This document shows positions 37,561-48,615 of a stretch of 64,000 bases of DNA, piece after piece (positions within the stretch are counted from its first letter, which is position 1; each line of letters opens with the position of its first letter). The notes under the pieces are model-generated. The model did not search any database and was not told where the DNA came from. It saw nothing but the letters and a program-made list of their open reading frames with translations. The position numbers were made by a program, and so were the translations under genes. The stretch comes from Symbiodinium sp. CCMP2592. Lineage: Eukaryota > Sar > Dinophyceae > Suessiales > Symbiodiniaceae. The stretch is taken from positions 34,802 to 98,801 of the forward strand of contig CAJNDT010001019.1 in the NCBI GenBank assembly GCA_905221615.1, given 5' to 3'.

Positions 37561-38541
37561 GCCCAGGGTTGTTTTGGTGTGTGGACATTCCCACCCGAGA
37601 GGGTACCAATCCATATACTTTTGTCTCGGCACCCACCTACCCCCAGAGAGTGTTGCAGGCATTAGGATTTGCGGTTCTAGGGTGTGGGGTTTTGATGTTG
37701 TGGGCTCGTAGGGCCTTGGCATGTATGATTTTTAGATCTTGGATCTCAAAGGGTGTGGTGTCCAGGGGTCGGCCAGAAAAGTTGTACAGGTTCTATTCGG
37801 TTTGACTGGCTTTAGCGTCCGAGGTTGAATCGGTTCAGGGCTCCAGGCGTCTGTAGGGCTTGGTACGTAGGTCTTAAGGTGTGTAATCATAGGGTGAAAA
37901 AGGAACAGACCCTAGTTTGGGCTTTGGAGGCCTGTTGCTCATCGTTCGATCTGTCTGGATGCAACAGCAAGAGCCGCAGCATCATCAACAGTGCAGAAGC
38001 AGCCACAGCAACAACATCATCATCATAAGCGTTATTGCTACGAACGTTTACTCGTCATACTCAGACCAGTAGCTCAGCAGAAACATCCAGAGCAAAGACG
38101 AAGACAGCAACAACGAGGAAGAGCAGCAGGAGCAGCAGCAAAAGACTCTGTCTCTCTCTCTCTCTCTCTGGTTCTCTTTCTCCGCTCGCTTGTGTTCACG
38201 TGAGATCCTTTCTAGAATCCTTATACTCTTAGAGAGCCTTTTAAGGAACTTCGATGGAGCCCTTATGGATCCTTTGAGAAATTCGGTTTGGGCACCAGGG
38301 CCTCGAAGCAGCCGCTGCAGGGCGCTCCCGAGGCGCCGGTGGTAAGTTTGTCAAGGATGATGGCTGCAGGTTTCAGGGGTCGTGGTGGCTTGGAGTCTCG
38401 ACACAGCTGGGGAATAGAGGTTTTGGCCCGAGGCGCATTTTCAGAATGCAGGTTGCCAGGAATCCAGTAGACGATCTGTCGTTGTGGCTTGGTTGACAAC
38501 GCAGCAGAGGGTTTTGAAAGGACATGTTGTGGCTTCTGCAG
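37561..38541. other. No recognisable gene
   Basis: G-rich telomere-like text decays into unique sequence. CAGCAA patches lie near 37980-38140 and a CT run at 38150-38170. Confidence 0.4.
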
Positions 38542-38557
38542 AGCCATTTTGGCTCAG
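38542..38557 (+). other. Relict dinoflagellate spliced-leader sequence
   Basis: AGCCATTTTGGCTCA (15 nt) followed by G matches the core and 3' half of the dinoflagellate spliced leader (which ends ...GTAGCCATTTTGGCTCAAG), with one A missing near the end. It lies 20 nt upstream of the ATG at 38577, where a trans-spliced leader would sit in a mature mRNA. A genomic copy in this position is the known signature of an mRNA that was trans-spliced, reverse transcribed and reinserted. Confidence 0.75.
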
Positions 38558-38576
38558 GTATTGTCTAGGTGCGAAG

Positions 38577-39587
38577 ATGAATGCCTCTGGGGGCACGAGC
38601 CCTCGGGACTGGGGATCCCAATTTCAATTCTCAGCGGTCGTGAGTAGTACCGGCCTGTCCTTCAATCGACAGGTCAGTGGATCGCAAGTTTCCTCGAGCT
38701 CATGCAGTTCCTGCCAGGGCGGGATCCCCTTTTACCAGCCGAAGGATAGCACCAAGGACTTGAAAGTTTTCAGCGACGCCATCACCGGTCACCTCCAGAT
38801 TGTGCTAAGTTGCCTTGCTCAGGCAGACCAGGACTTGCTAAGTTGTGCACGGCACACTGAGAATCAAGTCGTGGAGCTTGTCTGTTCTGCACAGACGGTC
38901 GCATGCAAACTGGCAACTACAGCTGGTAATGCTTTAGAGAAGCTTCCGACACTGCTGTGGGCGGCACGGGGTCACGGAAGTACGGAGCTGTCCGATTGCA
39001 TAGTTGAGCTTAATGGCAACCTAGGTACTCTGAGGAAGGAGACACAAGGAATCCGCTCTGACTATATTGATTTGCTCACGCAGGTACAGTACATGGGGCA
39101 CTGCACACAGGTCACAGTGGATCAGACGGTGATGAGTGTTCTGCCCGAACCCTCGGAGAAAGAGGACGGGAGCATGGAGTGCCAAATTCCACCCAACCTG
39201 GCTTTCGAGCCCCAGGACCAGGAAAAGAAGGAGTCACAGAAGTATCTGGAACTGACACTTTTGCACCTGGATTACATGAGCCAGATTTTGGAGGAATGCT
39301 CTGACTTTTGGCTGATGCTGCACCAGGCAGAGCTACAGATCCGGAAGCTGGAAAAGGACTCCCAGAAAATTTGTGATGGTTCGGGCAGACATGGAGATAA
39401 AGCTGCACTACTGAGCTTTTGTGAAAAAGTTCGATCTTTCTGCGGAGTGTATTCGGGTGTTCCGCCACCCAACTACCATTTTAAGTCGCATTTGTCGGTG
39501 GCCTCGCGTTCTGCCCTAGGCAGCACAGGCTCGCTGAGTGATGCAGTGCACGGCAGCATGGACTCCCTGAGCGATGCCGTGCATTGA
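38577..39587 (+). CDS. Uncharacterised intronless protein, copy B (probable retrogene)
   Basis: 336 codons from the ATG at 38577 to a TGA. The frame stays open upstream to a GTG at 38484, but that stretch contains the spliced-leader relict, so the ATG at 38577 is preferred. It is clearly paralogous to copy A (KDLKVF, EKLP.LLWA, LRKETQ.IR.DYIDLL, QVQYMGHCT, DFWLMLH.AELQ.RKLEKD, SFCGVYSGVPP). The N-terminus is Ser-rich. The C-terminus carries a short tandem duplication (GSLSDAVHG, then DSLSDAVH) that copy A lacks. Leu and charged residues suggest helices or a coiled coil. There is no signal peptide or membrane span. The lack of introns and the leader relict support retroposition. The function is unknown. 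Confidence 0.8.
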   Translation: MNASGGTSPRDWGSQFQFSAVVSSTGLSFNRQVSGSQVSSSSCSSCQGGIPFYQPKDSTKDLKVFSDAITGHLQIVLSCLAQADQDLLSCARHTENQVVELVCSAQTVACKLATTAGNALEKLPTLLWAARGHGSTELSDCIVELNGNLGTLRKETQGIRSDYIDLLTQVQYMGHCTQVTVDQTVMSVLPEPSEKEDGSMECQIPPNLAFEPQDQEKKESQKYLELTLLHLDYMSQILEECSDFWLMLHQAELQIRKLEKDSQKICDGSGRHGDKAALLSFCEKVRSFCGVYSGVPPPNYHFKSHLSVASRSALGSTGSLSDAVHGSMDSLSDAVH

Positions 39588-40278
39588 GTTAACCGCAGAT
39601 CTTCGACGGTTTAAAGCCTTGAACTCCCCCCGCGTTTCAATGAGAGTTGCTGCGCTTCACAGAGTGGAACAGAGAACTGAGGCGCCCAAACCACATTCTG
39701 CAGCAGGGTTGCGGAAGTAGCGCGGGAATCCTGATTGTGTTCAGAGCCGTCGTTAGCTGTTCATGATACCGTTCGATCGCCACGAGATTCATTTAGTAAA
39801 TGATGGTACTAACACCACCACCACCAACCAGCACCACCACTGCAATAGCCGGTGCCATCGGCCTCACCATCGCGATCCACGTCCTGACGATCGCCAGCGT
39901 CATCACTATCACGATTGCAGTTTACCATCATCATCAGTCTCCCTCGTCATCAAGTCACCATCTAGGCATTTATGTTGAAAGTTGCAGGCAGACGCCACCA
40001 ACTCGGAGCTGTACCCAGGAGGGCTGCTGTCGTCGGTGCTAGGTGTTGGAGAAAGTTCGAAGCAACCTGGTATCTTTCACAGTCACGGAGGCTGAAAGTT
40101 CGTCAAGTTTCACGGAGAACGCTCCAGGAATGTTGTTCTCTTAAGATAAGTGCCGAGGCCCCTCAGCACTAAGCCAAGACAGAAAGTGCGAGGAGACCGG
40201 CAATTCTGGTCGGAGATCTGCTCGGAGCTCTTCTACCACCTGAAACATCAGTCGCCCAGGCCAGGGCTGCTATGCGTC
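39588..40278 (+). other. Gene-free; degenerate CAC/ATC repeat at 39804-39960
   Basis: ACCACCACC and ATCACCATC variants in the first part yield spurious Thr/Ile-rich frames. The remainder shows no gene. Confidence 0.55.
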
Positions 40279-40406
40279 CATACTTGGAGGGTCGGGGGAC
40301 GTAGTAAGTAGGTAGTAAGTACCCGAAAAGGGACCCTAATTGGGGTTATGGTACTTATAAGTCCCTAAAATAACCAGTTAGTAAGTCCCCCGAGCCTCCA
40401 AGTATG
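40279..40406. mobile_element. Palindromic element, family D
   Basis: The ends CATACTTGGAGGGTCGGGGG and CCCCCGAGCCTCCAAGTATG are inverted copies. The interior has GTAGTAAGTA duplicated near the left end and TTAGTAAGTCCCC at the right. About 128 bp, non-coding, one copy seen in this window. Confidence 0.7.
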
Positions 40407-41154
40407 CATCTCCAGCGTAGGGTTTAGGGTTTTAGGATTTGTTGAAGGAGGCAATGCTGGCAGTCATCAAGTCCGGTTTCAAAAGGGGCTTTAGGGACCG
40501 TGCAGGGTTCAGTGGGCTGCTTCCCGGCCATGCTTCGAGACACTATAGGTCTCAGGCTTTGGCTAGGGGGCCTGAGCAGTGCCTTTTAGGGATGTGTTAT
40601 GTTCATGGGTTCCATGCTGCTGAGTTCGCTGGCATCATGCCACCTCGAAGAGGTATGGTCACTAGGTGTTGGAGCTGACCAGCCGTCAGACTCTGTGAAG
40701 AAAGCCCGGATACGCCCTGCAGGCCGCAGACTCCTTGCTTTTCACCCTTGAAGTTACGAACTTGCGCTGAGTCGGCTGGCCGACGTTCACGGAGCCCGAA
40801 ACTTCTCGCTTTCGCCATTGCCAGAAACATCAGCCTCGTTCTCTCCAGCTTGGCACGCAAGCAGCTGCGTGATGCCCTGTGCCCGGTTGGTTGCCTTCAG
40901 CCGTGGGGACTGAACTTGTCGCTTTATAGTGTAAGCCAACGCGGCTATCAGATGTTACCGTGGCAGAATAGATTCCCATGTGTGGAAGAGTTGTCTCAAT
41001 CACACCCTGAAATGGTGGTGGTCGTCTCAGAGGGAGGGATCGGTGGGACGATGATCTGATGGAAGCAAGGGGCAATGCACCCTCAATTGGGTCTGCTCTG
41101 CTGCTGCTGCTGCCAAGAACCCCTGATGGCTGCAATGGATGTCTATAACATGCC
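40407..41154. other. No recognisable gene
   Basis: A GGGTTTAGGGTTTTAGG patch at 40420 is followed by unique sequence with unconvincing overlapping frames on both strands. Confidence 0.35.
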
Positions 41155-41243
41155 TGAATAATGACCTATACTATTTTGGGGGTTCCTTATTACAAGTATA
41201 GTATAATGGGCCCCAAAACCTTATTCTAATTATTAAGGCCCGT
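41155..41243. mobile_element. Family B MITE-like element
   Basis: TTTTGGGGGTTCCTTATTAC, TATAGTATAATGGGCCCC and TTCTAATTATTAAGGCCC in the family order. The left end is worn. Confidence 0.65.
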
Positions 41244-41730
41244 TTACTAGGAGCCATTTGTCATCCCGCAGAGGGCTGCTGCAGCGAGCTATCTCCATTG
41301 AAACATGCAGCGAACTCCTTGCGGTTCTTGATGGTCGTGGTAGTCACAGTTGCTGGAACCATGGGCCATAGCAACAGTGACTTTCAGGACGGCAGCAAGA
41401 AGTCTAATCGTTCATGCGACTAATGCCACTAACGATAAGAAAATGGCTAAGATATGGTTGATGAGATTCGTATCAAGGTCGAGTTGTTGGACCACGTGGC
41501 AGCGCACCTTGATGGGCCCTGGCTGACCTGCTTCAACATCCAGGAAGTTTCCGTGAGATCCCCTAGCTCCATGGCCACACCTTGCCTGCTGTCCCGTCCC
41601 GTTCAGAGTGTTCGAATACCTGTTCGGCGTCGGTTTACGGTTCAGGTTTAGCGCTGACGTTTGGAAGACAGACGGAGATGACACGTCGATCGTCTCCCAC
41701 AATAATGTTTTGGGCCGATATCATCATCGT

Positions 41731-41946
41731 TGACGGCGAAGGGAGGCTTTGCAGCAAGAGCAGGGCTAGTGACTTCAGTGGAAGAACGAGTGGCTTGCTC
41801 CTGCGGAAACCACCTCAACCGCGCCCTAGTGCCAGACCTTGAAGCCCTAAGCTCAAACTGCGTGAAGGACCTGACGCTGCTATGCAACAGCTATGCCCAG
41901 CTGTCACATGCAGCTCCACAGCTCTTCCGCAACTGCGCCGAGGAGA
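41731..41946 (+). CDS. Possible exon of an unidentified protein
   Basis: An open + frame with protein-like composition (LVPDLEALSSNCVKDLTLLC, NSYAQLSHAAPQLFRNCAEE) ending just before a GTAGCG donor-like site. The alternating Leu/Cys/Ala pattern recalls helical-repeat organelle RNA-binding proteins, but no signature is decisive. The minus strand is also open here. Confidence 0.28.
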
Positions 41947-41984
41947 GGTAGCGGCCACTCTGTCCGGTTTTGTCGATGAGTGCA

Positions 41985-42380
41985 TGATGAATGATGATTA
42001 AGAGGGCTGCGACCATGCTGCTGATGGTGGCAAGGGGCGGTCATGACGAGCTCCTGTCGGTTCAGGTGGCCAACACGGTCCTGGTGATGTCTTTCAGAAT
42101 ACTGACAGGTGCTAGTAGCAATCATTGTGCTGATGGTATGTTCGTGGTTCTGGCAGCTGCAAGGGTGGTAATGGTGGTCATAAGGATGTCAATCACAAAA
42201 GTGATCAAGGTGATGCTGACGCCGATGACGAGTGGTGAGGTTAGCGCCGGTCAGGGTGACTTTGATTCTGGTGGTTCTGAGGCGACGAGACGACAAGCGA
42301 TGATTGATGACGCTGATTGTCGTAGGAGCAGGCATGGTCATGCCGATGTTGCTCACCACCACTGCTGCGTCTCATGCGCC
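41985..42380 (+). repeat. Degenerate GGT/GAT/ATG triplet stretch
   Basis: Imperfect ATGGTGGTC- and GATGACG-type triplets give a Val/Met/Asp-rich 132-codon frame that is not considered a gene. Confidence 0.5.
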
Positions 42381-42643
42381 GGTGCATGACTGCCACTGCT
42401 CTGTTGTTTCTCAAGGCTTCTTACATACATGGTACTGCTTGTTCTACTACTGCTCTAACGACCGGATCTTGCGCTGGAGTTTCGAGCCGAGCACGACGGA
42501 ATGCCTTGCGAACGATTTGAAGGGACACCTCGAGCTTCTTGGTACATCGGGATGAAGCTTGGTTGAATCTGAAAAACTCCCCTGAACCAAGCTTCTCCTT
42601 ACACCCTAAGTGCAAGAAGCCCCTGATCCCTAGAAGCATGTAA

Positions 42644-42748
42644 TATAGGGGCCTTAAGAAATAGAATAGGGTTTTGCAGGGTTCCTTATTACATGTATAG
42701 AATACTACCCCCAAACCCTATTCTTTCTAATTCTTAAGAAACCCTATA
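42644..42748. mobile_element. Family B MITE-like element
   Basis: TATAGGGGCCTTAAGAAATAG on the left, GGGTTCCTTATTACATGTAT inside, and CCCTATTCTTTCTAATTCTT ... CCCTATA on the right. Confidence 0.7.
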
Positions 42749-43973
42749 CTATAGAGCCCTACTATCGACCCTTATAGAACCCTTTAAAGGAACCCCTTAA
42801 AGGAACTCTCAAGGAGCTGCTTTGGAAGCTACCGGAGGCCAACCCTCAGGAGCTGACTCTGGTGGCCGGGGTCTTGATGGGCAGTGTCTTCGGGGTTTGG
42901 GGTGTAGGGTTTCGGGGTTTTTTAGTTTGCCGTGGAATAGCATGTAGGCGGCGATAGTATCTTGCGACAAGGTTTTGTCGAGTGCGTCGTGCTGCGGCGA
43001 CGAGCTGCGAAAGCCTCTAGGCGTTTTCACTCTTTCCTTCCCACCCCACGCCGTATAAGGCGGCCAGCCACCCAAACCTATTCCTTTTAGGGTTCAGGCC
43101 TAAACCTATGCCAGGTTCTTCCTTGCAAGGCAAAGTCCCCACCAGCAAGGCCGTAGCATGGGGCAAAACAGGACACAGGGCTGGGAAAGGCGGCCTTAGT
43201 GCTCGCTGGCACCGAAGGGCTTGGGAGAAAAGGGTGGGGGATCCCCCACAGCTCCGAGTTACAGTTTTTGACCAAGTCCTCCCTGCACCGGTCTGGAGGT
43301 TGTGGGTCCTTGAGTTTTGCTTGCCGACCAAACTCCCCTGAGGTCCCGTTTGTGGGGGCTTTGCACCAGCCAGCCATGCCCAGTGGCCAGAGACCAGCAA
43401 GGAGAACGTGGTTCGGTACGGGTACGAGGTGGGTCGCTCATCACATCTCTGCAAGCGCCCCGCATGCACGGAGGTGGGTGGCCTCGGCCTTGAGTTGGGT
43501 TTAGGGTGTCTGATTGCAGGCTGGTAGTCGATGCTTGTGGGTGGCACAGGGAGGGCCAGCAGGGGAAGCCGAGAGGGCAGGGGGCACAGGGGCAGCAGGG
43601 ACCAGGGGCAACAAGGCGCCAGGGGTTTTAGGACCGGAAGTGTTTGTAACGTGGACAACAAAGGTTTAAGGTCTATAATGTGGACTGTAAGAATTTAGGA
43701 GGGGCCCCAGCGACATTGGCTGGGAATCTCGTCGACCGATCGTACCTTCACCCTAGAGCCCTATAGACTATACTGACTATACGTCAGAGGTTTTTGACCC
43801 CCGAGGTTGCGGGTGTTCGAAAAAACCTTTCTGTTGGTTGAATGGTCTGAGCCTTGGCTACAGCGAGGGTATGTTGCATTGAAGACGTGAACCTGTGCAC
43901 CCGACGTTTTCGCTCCTCTGCTGCATCCTTCGGTCGCCGAAACCCTACATCGCCCACCGAGCCATATGGGTGG
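42749..43973. other. No recognisable gene
   Basis: Telomere-like G-rich patches lie near 42890-42920 and 43490-43700. A 214-codon Pro/Leu-rich minus frame (43017-43661) overlaps other open frames and G-rich repeats and is not called. Confidence 0.4.
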
Positions 43974-44060
43974 TTGTCAAAAATATGGCCCCTCTCTGGG
44001 TACTCTAAATATTAGGTGCCGTACTATATTAGGGACCCCAAAAGGGACCATGATTCTGAC
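43974..44060. mobile_element. Family C MITE-like element
   Basis: TTGTCAAAAATATGGCCCC on the left, ATTAGGTGCCGTACTATATT inside and GGGACCATGATTCTGAC on the right. Confidence 0.7.
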
Positions 44061-44512
44061 TTCTGGCGTTCGGATGCTTATTGAACCTCTAAACAACGTT
44101 GCATACACAAGCTCCAAGCGGACCTGCTTGGAGAACCTTGCAAAACAGTGCACTAACTCAGGCCTCCGCGTTCATGAAGCTCCGCTCTTACGACACCAAG
44201 CTGTTCAGGTCGCCGGAAACACGGTTTCTTTGCGGAATGAATGCTCCAAGGGTTCTACAAGGGTTTAAGGGTCTAGGATCCATAGCTTGGGTTGCAAGTG
44301 TGTGTGTGTGTGTGTAAACTCATCCGCAGTAGCACTGGAGGCTCTGCAGGCAGGCGACTCGGGGCAAGTCAGCCGACTTATACTAAAGAGCAAGACATCG
44401 CAACGGCCCCTCAACACAAGAGGGCGCAAGGGCTACGGCGAGCACCAAGACGCACTTTCTTGGTTGACTGTTGCGGAATCTCGGTATGCAGAGCGGAGAC
44501 AGCAGCGGACGA

Positions 44513-47500
44513 CTATGATCCATCACCATTCCAGAACAAGCGGGCTCGGATGTCGATGTCCTTGGCAAACCTTAGAACCAAGACGAAAAAGCAGGAAGAA
44601 GGAGGGCAAACCAGTATTGCCTTCGCTTCTTCGGACACAAGCTCCCGATCTTCTTGACGCCGAAGTGTAGCCAACTGCTGCCACCAGCCTTGGAAGGTGG
44701 GACATCGGCAGAGGACGTGCGGGAGGCCCGTCCTTATTCGTTTGCTGCAAAAAATGCAGTTCTGAATACTAGCACGGCTCAGGCGGCCATCCACATGCGT
44801 GAGGCGAATGATGCCGGCACGCAATCTGCAAAATGACCGAACAGCCTGTCTGTCCTCCCATCCCAGCGCTAGGGCGGGAATAAGATGCAGAAGGTCACTA
44901 TGCTGAGGCTGCACCTCCAAGTACATCGGCAGCCTGGCGTGGCGCTGCGCCACTTCTCTCCAGCTAGGCAGCCCCAAGTCACGACAGCGTTGCCGAACGT
45001 ACAAACGATACTGCTGAAGGTTACCACCCTGATGCTGCCAAGCCGGGAAATCAAGAATAAGAAGCTTTGCTAAAATTGCAGAGCTGCGAGAGGCCCAAGA
45101 GTTTGGCCATGCATGAGCGAGCCGAAAAACTTGAGCGTAAAGGTCCTCGGAAGGCAGCGTCCACAGCCGGGCTCTTCGCATGGCCATGGCCATCACAGCA
45201 AGAAGGTGGCCGGAGATATCCCAGCCTAATTCGGAAAGGAGGAGCGAGGCATCATGCCAACAAGAGGCACCCAACAGCTGTCTTGCCCAAGAGACAAGAA
45301 GGTCGTCCAGCACTTCCTTTGCCGAATCTGCTGTTCCATTGAGCCAGAGGCCAACAGAAAGAGAAGCGAAAACCTTGGCCCAGAAGATGGAGCAGATGAG
45401 ATGCAAGGGAAGAATATCACGCTGAGCCAACCCGACCAAGATGGCAAAGGATTTCTGAGCAATGGCAACCCGTACTGTCAATGCCGAGTCAAGCAGGAGG
45501 TTCGAAGGCCACAGGATGCCGAGCCACTTGTGGCTGGTTTTGAAGCCCAAGGACCGATCAGGCTGCAATCCTAGTCCAGGGAGCACTAAAGGTTCAGCAG
45601 CCTGGAGTTCCGCCGCACTTTTCCCTGTAACCATGGTTACAGTTTTCTTTTCACCGACGTGGAAGGCAGCTTTGTGGCGGAAAGCCCAGCGCGCAAGCAG
45701 GTTGAGACTTTGTTGAAGGGCCCCCCTGCTGCAACCAAGGAGCACCGGATCGTCTGCATGCAAAATTGCAGCGATTTTGAAAGTGGCACAATCGTTCAAA
45801 GCCTGAAGAGCAGAGGCCTCGAGATCCGGGTTGTTGTCAAGGAGGTCATTTGATGGCAGAAGGACACTGTTGTCATCATGCTGAAGGATACCCTTGAGCA
45901 TGGAAACCAGTGCGGGGTTACTGTTACCATGACCAGACCATACACGACCCTGCCACAACTGCGGTATGGGCCAACCAACACCGAGACCACCACCAACAGC
46001 AAGGATTTCGCGAACCAGAGAGTCCAAAAGGACTGGATAGCCAAAGGGCCCGATGCAGCCTCCTTCAGGAATACCGCTGGTAACGATAGTGTCGCTGAAA
46101 CCGCTATACCAAACAACAACGTGGTCCTCCTTTAAGATGTCACCTAAGAGGCCCAAGCAGTGGCCATTCACGTGAGGCCCATCTGCCAATGCACAAAGTA
46201 AGTCATGGCGGCAGACTCGAGGGAAGGCCTTTTGAAAATCCCCCATAACAAACCAAAGAGGCCGGTGTTGAAGGATGGCTTCAGCACTTACTTCGTGTAG
46301 AAGGAGATGTGCATCATCAACTCCACGGATGTACCCGCTTTGGCAGGGTTGGATGAACCGACGAGCTGCAGACAACCAGCGTTGTGTAAGGAGAGCCTCC
46401 TGCATCAACCCTAGCTGAGCCTTAACAAAAATAAATTTGAAGCTAGAAGCAAGGCATGCGGGCCCAGCTTTGTGAACAGGGCAAAGTGCTGCTTGGCGCC
46501 ACAGTGAGGGGCGGAACGCTGCACCTCCCGGTCCCGTCCAACGCTGTAAGGCCCACACCACAGAGTTCCAACCTTCGGAGTTGGCCATGAAAAGGGCGCG
46601 GGGGAGGAGGTCTGGAGGCATGCCCTTGGATGCTGACCAAGAATTTCTGATGTCAACCACTTCGCGCTCAGTTACCGCATAGTCTTTGGAGTCTCCAGAA
46701 GGCTGTCGCAAAGCAGCTGCGCAAAGTTGTTGGCAGCGAGCCACTGTTTGAACGTGAAGTTGTTCATCAAATGCTTCTGGCCAGGAGCACTGAGAGCGAA
46801 GAGCTTTAACCCACTCTTGGTTAGATTCTGCTTCAGAAAGGATATGTGGACCACTGTGAAGCCGAGGGAGAGGTTGAGGAACAGGGTCACGAAGAAGTTT
46901 AAAACAGGTATTAAGCAACGCAGCACAGTCAGTTTCTCTGGAAACCTGTTCTATCAAAGAACCGGTGTCGTCAGAGAGCTCGTGTAGAACAGCTTCTGCT
47001 AGATTGGGACGTGCTACTATCTCACGGGATGAAGCACCAGGCCCCGCCCTTAACCAAACATCCCGAACAAGCCCACCAACTGTGTTCGTTAATGCAGCGG
47101 CAGCCTCAATGCCCCATAAGTGCTTCTTGCGAGTAGCCAGCGAGCAAGCCTGAAGACAAAGCTCGTCTGCTGCCAGATGAACAGTGCCGCTGAGACTCTG
47201 TAGGACGGTTTCTGCCGGCCTAAGAGCTGCAGCCCACTTGGTTGCGTCATGCCACTTCCCTGGGAAAGCTGGCCCAGCTGGTCCTAAGGACCTACCAGGC
47301 TGCACATGAACATCAACTTGAATGAGAAAGTGATCTCCCCTGCATGTTTCCTGGCAATGTTCTAGGGGACACCAGTTGGCGCAGTGAAGCCCGTTGTGAA
47401 TTGAGACATCAACAACTAGGCTCGGGGAGCAGAAAACGAGGTCAATTGCACGCCCTACTCCAATCCCGTGACGCGTGGAAGCCTCACGAATGTGAACTCT

Positions 47501-48478
47501 TCTTCCACGTAGTGGGAGATCAACAGGACAAACAGTTTGGTTGGCGAGGGTAGGGTTTTGAAGAAGCAAACCATGAAGACGACAAAACCTCTCCCATGCC
47601 ACTTGCCGCTTTCTGGAAGGCTCCCTGCCGCCACCTAGCTCGTCAGGCTGAATATTCATGTCACCTGTGCCCAAAACCAGGAGTGAGCTCGAAGAATCAG
47701 TTTGTTCAAAAAGGAAAGAAATGTCATCTGACAAACCTTGCAGCTCCGCAACCCAATCAGAATCTCTATCGTTGGCAGAGGTCGGCATGGTGAGAACTAC
47801 CCAGTGCAACACCGAATCATTGTGAAGTTGAAAATCAACCCAAATCCGTCTGTCACTGCCAATGTCGCTGCGAACGGTAGATGTGAACATCACACGTTCG
47901 CTCCTGAGAACAGCAGTGCTCGCATAGCTGCGACCTCCCTTGCTGAAAATATGCATACCAAGCTTCCGGGGAGCGGCGACTGCATCAGGCAATCGAGGCG
48001 CAGACAGGCCGACGGCATCAAAGGCCAAGGCACTGACTGCCAACTTCAAACCCCACTCATCATTTATCAATGGATCCCAACGTACCCGTAAACCAGCAAT
48101 GTCCGAGCAGCCTTGGACGCCAGGATTTGCAAGCCCAAGACGCAGTACAGGCTCTGGCACACTGTTCGTAGCAGATTCGGATGAATCGGGCACGACAGTG
48201 TCAAGAACCCAGGTCGCAACACGAGCTGCCACACGCAACCCCTCTTGCAGAGAGATCATCCAGGGGGAGTATCTGTTGCTTTGCAAGTGAAAGTTGCTCA
48301 AAAGGGTGCCCATCTTGTCGCGCAGATTTGTCCATACTGCCCTCTGTATCAGAGTCACTCTGCTATGCAGTCTGGCAACTCTGGCATTCTGGGCGTGGCT
48401 TCTGCAAGTCCGGAAAAAGTCTTGCAGTTCTTTTCCCAAATCCATGGGTAACCACATGGAGAGATACTCTTCTTTCAT
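44513..48478 (-). CDS. LINE ORF2: endonuclease-like region, reverse transcriptase, Cys/His cluster
   Basis: 1,321 residues from the first ATG; the frame opens after a TAA at 48530-48532. The N-terminal third has apurinic-endonuclease-like motifs: LGTGDMN (GDxN) near residue 272, AIDLVF, and RGDHFLIQVDV near 380, equivalent to the SDH motif. The reverse transcriptase core follows: FVMGDFQKAFPRV (motif A) near 746, SGIPEGGCIGPFGYP (motif B) near 803 and ILHADDPVLL near 907. The catalytic Asp pair is kept, but the usual Tyr of YADD is His. The C-terminus has CIFC...HVLCRCP near 1241, a zinc-knuckle-like cluster typical of LINE C-termini. The endonuclease part is divergent. The role is nicking of target DNA and reverse transcription primed at the nick. 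The uninterrupted frame suggests recent activity. Confidence 0.85.
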   Translation of the reverse strand: MKEEYLSMWLPMDLGKELQDFFRTCRSHAQNARVARLHSRVTLIQRAVWTNLRDKMGTLLSNFHLQSNRYSPWMISLQEGLRVAARVATWVLDTVVPDSSESATNSVPEPVLRLGLANPGVQGCSDIAGLRVRWDPLINDEWGLKLAVSALAFDAVGLSAPRLPDAVAAPRKLGMHIFSKGGRSYASTAVLRSERVMFTSTVRSDIGSDRRIWVDFQLHNDSVLHWVVLTMPTSANDRDSDWVAELQGLSDDISFLFEQTDSSSSLLVLGTGDMNIQPDELGGGREPSRKRQVAWERFCRLHGLLLQNPTLANQTVCPVDLPLRGRRVHIREASTRHGIGVGRAIDLVFCSPSLVVDVSIHNGLHCANWCPLEHCQETCRGDHFLIQVDVHVQPGRSLGPAGPAFPGKWHDATKWAAALRPAETVLQSLSGTVHLAADELCLQACSLATRKKHLWGIEAAAALTNTVGGLVRDVWLRAGPGASSREIVARPNLAEAVLHELSDDTGSLIEQVSRETDCAALLNTCFKLLRDPVPQPLPRLHSGPHILSEAESNQEWVKALRSQCSWPEAFDEQLHVQTVARCQQLCAAALRQPSGDSKDYAVTEREVVDIRNSWSASKGMPPDLLPRALFMANSEGWNSVVWALQRWTGPGGAAFRPSLWRQAALCPVHKAGPACLASSFKFIFVKAQLGLMQEALLTQRWLSAARRFIQPCQSGYIRGVDDAHLLLHEVSAEAILQHRPLWFVMGDFQKAFPRVCRHDLLCALADGPHVNGHCLGLLGDILKEDHVVVWYSGFSDTIVTSGIPEGGCIGPFGYPVLLDSLVREILAVGGGLGVGWPIPQLWQGRVWSGHGNSNPALVSMLKGILQHDDNSVLLPSNDLLDNNPDLEASALQALNDCATFKIAAILHADDPVLLGCSRGALQQSLNLLARWAFRHKAAFHVGEKKTVTMVTGKSAAELQAAEPLVLPGLGLQPDRSLGFKTSHKWLGILWPSNLLLDSALTVRVAIAQKSFAILVGLAQRDILPLHLICSIFWAKVFASLSVGLWLNGTADSAKEVLDDLLVSWARQLLGASCWHDASLLLSELGWDISGHLLAVMAMAMRRARLWTLPSEDLYAQVFRLAHAWPNSWASRSSAILAKLLILDFPAWQHQGGNLQQYRLYVRQRCRDLGLPSWREVAQRHARLPMYLEVQPQHSDLLHLIPALALGWEDRQAVRSFCRLRAGIIRLTHVDGRLSRASIQNCIFCSKRIRTGLPHVLCRCPTFQGWWQQLATLRRQEDRELVSEEAKAILVCPPSSCFFVLVLRFAKDIDIRARLFWNGDGS

Positions 48479-48615
48479 GCCGGCCGAGTCACCGTGACAG
48501 ATAGCACCACTGTACGCGCGAATTACCAATTATTCCTGTGGCACGACCACAGCAGCAACTATTGGAAACCAAGAGGGCTCAGTCGCACAAGAAGGCGATG
48601 AGAAGAAGGAACGGC

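Noticed and set aside
43017..43661. 214-codon Pro/Leu-rich minus frame
   Set aside because: It overlaps other open frames and G-rich telomere-like text and has no domain.
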